In this document: positions 32,892 to 35,268 of the stretch, in pieces
Layout of the letters: each line of letters opens with the position of its first letter
Position numbering within the stretch: the stretch's first letter is position 1
Source: Shewanella sairae
GTDB taxonomy: Bacteria; Pseudomonadota; Gammaproteobacteria; Enterobacterales; Shewanellaceae
Direction: 5' to 3'
DNA length: 35,268 nt
Assembly (NCBI RefSeq): GCF_023283535.1
Contig: NZ_JAKILT010000056.1
Location: 1-35,268 of the forward strand
Made by a program: the position numbers and the translations under genes
The notes under the pieces: model-generated
The model's database searches: none
The model's input: the letters and a program-made list of their open reading frames with translations, nothing else
Told to the model about the DNA's origin: nothing

Positions 32892-35093
32892 TTAACGTCC
32901 ACGCCTTCCTTCACGCATCGCACCATGCTGACGAGCGTTGCGGGCACGATTAAGTCCTTCTCGGTCAAAGTTGTGATTATTCATTGGCCGGTTGATATTG
33001 CTATGACCGTTGACCGGGTTGTTCGGTCTTGTTGGTAGAGGATTAGACAGGGATTTAGGCTGAGATATTTCACGATTATTTATCCCCGTTTCAATTTTCT
33101 GCCGTGTTTCGGGTGCCGGCGACCAACTGCCTTTATCACGGTTTTGCCATTTTCCATCTAAGTCTCTAGCTAGATTGCCATTTTTATCGGCAAAGACGTT
33201 ATTAGTGCGCGCCTTGTTATGATTGGCAGGTTTAAACTTATTGTTAATCTTCGCCGGATCAGCATTGCGGTTACGGGTTTCTGGGCGGTTATAAAGATTG
33301 TTTTTACCGACTCTGTTGCCGGTGAGTTTGGTACCAGCAATGTTATTGTTAGCGAGTTTGTTTGAAATATTGGTGCGATTACCAATACTGACGCTGTTAC
33401 CGATATTTATATCGCCGGTATTAATCACCACTGGGCGGCGATAACCACCGCCATAATAGCCACCACAGCAGCGCCCCGGATAATAGTGATTGCCCCATCC
33501 GGCGCTCCAGCCTATACCTACGCTAAAGAAGCCATTGCTCCAACTTACGCCCGCGTTCCAGCCTGTCCATGGGTTATAACCCACGTGTAAACCCCAAGTC
33601 GGTGGTCGTGGATAATAGTAACGTCCCCAATACGGAGGGTAATACCAGCCTGTGCCATAAACGGGCACGCCATAATAAGGGTATGACCACATATAACCTG
33701 GGGTATAGCCGACATACACTACCTCAGGCGTTGAGTCGTAAATCTCAACGTAAGTGGTGTTATACACAGGTGAACTTGGCGGAATTTTGGCGATTTCATC
33801 ATTAGGGATATTATCAGCCACTTGCCAAGGCCCTTTAGCATTAGATGCGCTAAACCATACGCCATTATCAACGGCATAATATTGGTTGTTTATCTTTAAT
33901 ACTTGGGTCGTTGTGTTGACTGCGTAGGCGACTTGGGTGCCGGGGATCGCATCAAACTTGGGCTCGCCATCATATTCTACGCTGAGCTTTGCGGCGTCTC
34001 GTTTAATTGCGGCAGTTTGTGGAATTTGTGCATCGAGCATTGCTTGCTCAGCTTCTGTTGTGCCAGCTACCGATACGCGTAAGCCACCAATATCAGATTC
34101 TGGTGGGATTTCATTAAAGCTTGCTGGGAGTTTGTCTGGACGAACGAAACGCCATGGACCAGCTTGTTTTTTCGATTTAAACCAGCGACCAGAGAGTAGT
34201 AGGTACATGTCGCCACTTGAGGTTTCACGGATCCATGCCGTTTCAGTATTGCTGACATACAGTAGCTTTCCAGCGGTTAAGCTTTGCCATTGCGGCTTGC
34301 CGTCAGTAGAGACTAGCTCTGTCGGCTTATCGACGGCGATGACAGCGGGGGCATCAGCGCTTTTAGCTGGTGTTTGACTCGATTCTGGCAGCATTTTAAC
34401 GAGATCGGCTGGTGGATATTCGGTGACTTGCCATGGTCCTAAGGGATTATCGGCTGTATACCAATAAGTGCCATTGCTGAGATAGAGCTTTTGGGTTTGC
34501 TTGTTACGTGCAACGGCAAAAGGAGTGTTAAGTGCGCGTTCGTAGGGGCTATTTTCAATATCTCTAAATTGTGGCGTGCCATCAAAAGCAAGTAGTACCG
34601 CTAGCTGTTGACGAAATAAAATATCGGGGGCATCGCTTTTGATTTCCGCCAGACTTTGTTTTTCTTGTTTAGCGTTAGCAAGACTTGCAGAAAGGCGCTG
34701 CATTGATATTTCAAACTGACTATTTTCAAGCTCCTTTTCCACCACTTCTGTAAATCGCTGCTCATCAGCGGGTTGAGAGTCTGGCCAGCGTACCTTGGTG
34801 ACTTCGATATTGCGCACCGTGGCGATATCCTTGTTGGTGTCAATTCGCGCACTAAACCAAAAGGCACCAAAAATAGGTTCGTCTCGGTCGATTAGCTCCA
34901 GCGACATCGCCGCGCGGCCCTGCAAGATATTGCCAGTTAGCGATTCAGGCTGGGGCTGATACACCACAATTGTGCCTTCTTTAGCGGTAACATCTTGTGG
35001 CCATTCAATGGCGTGGACGGGTATCGCGGCTGATGTTAATAGCAAGGTTATGCAAATAATCGCTTTGGCATAAATCGCTGTGAGTGCTGGCAT
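32892..35093 (-). CDS. Large secreted protein with Gly-Pro-Trp repeats and Tyr/Gly/Asn-rich tail
   Basis: The 733-residue protein has a signal peptide (to about A28) followed by a mixed domain. It then has three repeats with the pattern WY/F-x5-8-GPW, seen as TADNPLGPWQV, SKKQAGPWRFV and SASNAKGPWQVAD (about residues 220, 310 and 425). Residues about 470-570 are very rich in Tyr, Trp, Pro and Gly, with a CC pair. The tail to the C-terminus is rich in Asn and Arg and ends in basic residues. Similar proteins are often loosely labelled carbohydrate-binding. I start at the ATG at 35093 after GGGA; a frame opens at 35126. No partner genes are nearby and its role is unknown. Confidence 0.78.
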   Translation of the reverse strand: MPALTAIYAKAIICITLLLTSAAIPVHAIEWPQDVTAKEGTIVVYQPQPESLTGNILQGRAAMSLELIDRDEPIFGAFWFSARIDTNKDIATVRNIEVTKVRWPDSQPADEQRFTEVVEKELENSQFEISMQRLSASLANAKQEKQSLAEIKSDAPDILFRQQLAVLLAFDGTPQFRDIENSPYERALNTPFAVARNKQTQKLYLSNGTYWYTADNPLGPWQVTEYPPADLVKMLPESSQTPAKSADAPAVIAVDKPTELVSTDGKPQWQSLTAGKLLYVSNTETAWIRETSSGDMYLLLSGRWFKSKKQAGPWRFVRPDKLPASFNEIPPESDIGGLRVSVAGTTEAEQAMLDAQIPQTAAIKRDAAKLSVEYDGEPKFDAIPGTQVAYAVNTTTQVLKINNQYYAVDNGVWFSASNAKGPWQVADNIPNDEIAKIPPSSPVYNTTYVEIYDSTPEVVYVGYTPGYMWSYPYYGVPVYGTGWYYPPYWGRYYYPRPPTWGLHVGYNPWTGWNAGVSWSNGFFSVGIGWSAGWGNHYYPGRCCGGYYGGGYRRPVVINTGDINIGNSVSIGNRTNISNKLANNNIAGTKLTGNRVGKNNLYNRPETRNRNADPAKINNKFKPANHNKARTNNVFADKNGNLARDLDGKWQNRDKGSWSPAPETRQKIETGINNREISQPKSLSNPLPTRPNNPVNGHSNINRPMNNHNFDREGLNRARNARQHGAMREGRRGR

Positions 35094-35192
35094 AATCGTT
35101 CCCTCGAAAGCAGTTGTATAAAGCATAGCTGCTTGATTTTGTGGGCGCTATTTTAGTTATCTAGTTTTTAAACAATAAAAATGTATGGTCCG

Positions 35193-35227
35193 CCTCGTTA
35201 TTGCAAATGATATTTTCGATAACGAGG
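35193..35227. repeat. Inverted repeat at the right edge
   Basis: CCTCGTTAT and ATAACGAGG are perfect 9-bp arms with a 17-base spacer, about 100 bp upstream of the GPW-repeat gene. It could be an operator or the terminator of a gene beyond the window. The last 142 bases hold no gene. Confidence 0.4.
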
Positions 35228-35268
35228 TTGGTTTGCGCTAATGTATTCGGAGTCTTCATTAGGTGCTT

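Noticed and set aside
33937..34377. 146-codon plus-strand frame inside the GPW-repeat gene
   Set aside because: It is antisense to a long gene with signal peptide and repeats; no domain is recognisable and there is no sign of independent translation.

Overview
The window looks like a chromosomal segment of a marine Shewanella-type gammaproteobacterium. This rests on gene content: a split flavocytochrome c reductase with a Shewanella-style tetrahaem partner, a periplasmic DMSP lyase, the cpxRA/cpxP/fieF block, ntrBC with NtrC boxes, and abundant REP-type palindromes. No species was identified by search. There is no rRNA, tRNA, CRISPR array, transposase gene or prophage that I can see. All 31 protein genes I accept appear intact.

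Layout. 1-316: non-coding, holding two diverged ~79-bp direct repeats. 317-4505 (- strand): glycyl radical enzyme YjjI with its activase YjjW, preceded by an AldB-type aldehyde dehydrogenase. 4756-5736: AcuI/YhdH acrylyl-CoA reductase. 5760-6860: a tandem array of five ~202-231 bp units built from paired REP elements. 6916-14828: the most interesting block, a DMSP/acrylate module. It has a LysR regulator, a Tat-exported flavoprotein reductase, a tetrahaem cytochrome c, the DMSP lyase DddY, an outer-membrane porin, a second LysR and a TetR regulator. 14830-18613: CpxA, CpxR, CpxP and FieF. 18710-21177: NtrC and NtrB. 21326-23335: a DUF4124 protein, an orphan type IV pilin-like protein and a lysozyme-inhibitor lipoprotein. 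23411-26803: an electrophile-defence cluster (GST, DJ-1/PfpI protein, YqhD) with a NemR-like repressor and two matching operators. 26927-29840: an Lrp regulator divergent from a PrnB-like haem enzyme and a PLP enzyme. 29922-35093: a small secreted protein, a YCF48-like protein, a dicarboxylate/amino-acid:cation symporter and a large secreted protein with Gly-Pro-Trp repeats.

How the central block may work (inference). DMSP crosses the outer membrane, perhaps through the linked porin. DddY cleaves it in the periplasm to DMS and acrylate. The flavoprotein, fed electrons by the adjacent tetrahaem cytochrome (itself fed by a quinol dehydrogenase outside this window), reduces acrylate to propionate. 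DMSP would thus become a source of a respiratory electron acceptor. Near-identical palindromes (TGGAACTMATTCCA) lie before both the reductase operon and dddY, suggesting joint control by a shared regulator, plausibly one of the two LysR proteins. AcuI could clear acryloyl-CoA in the cytosol.
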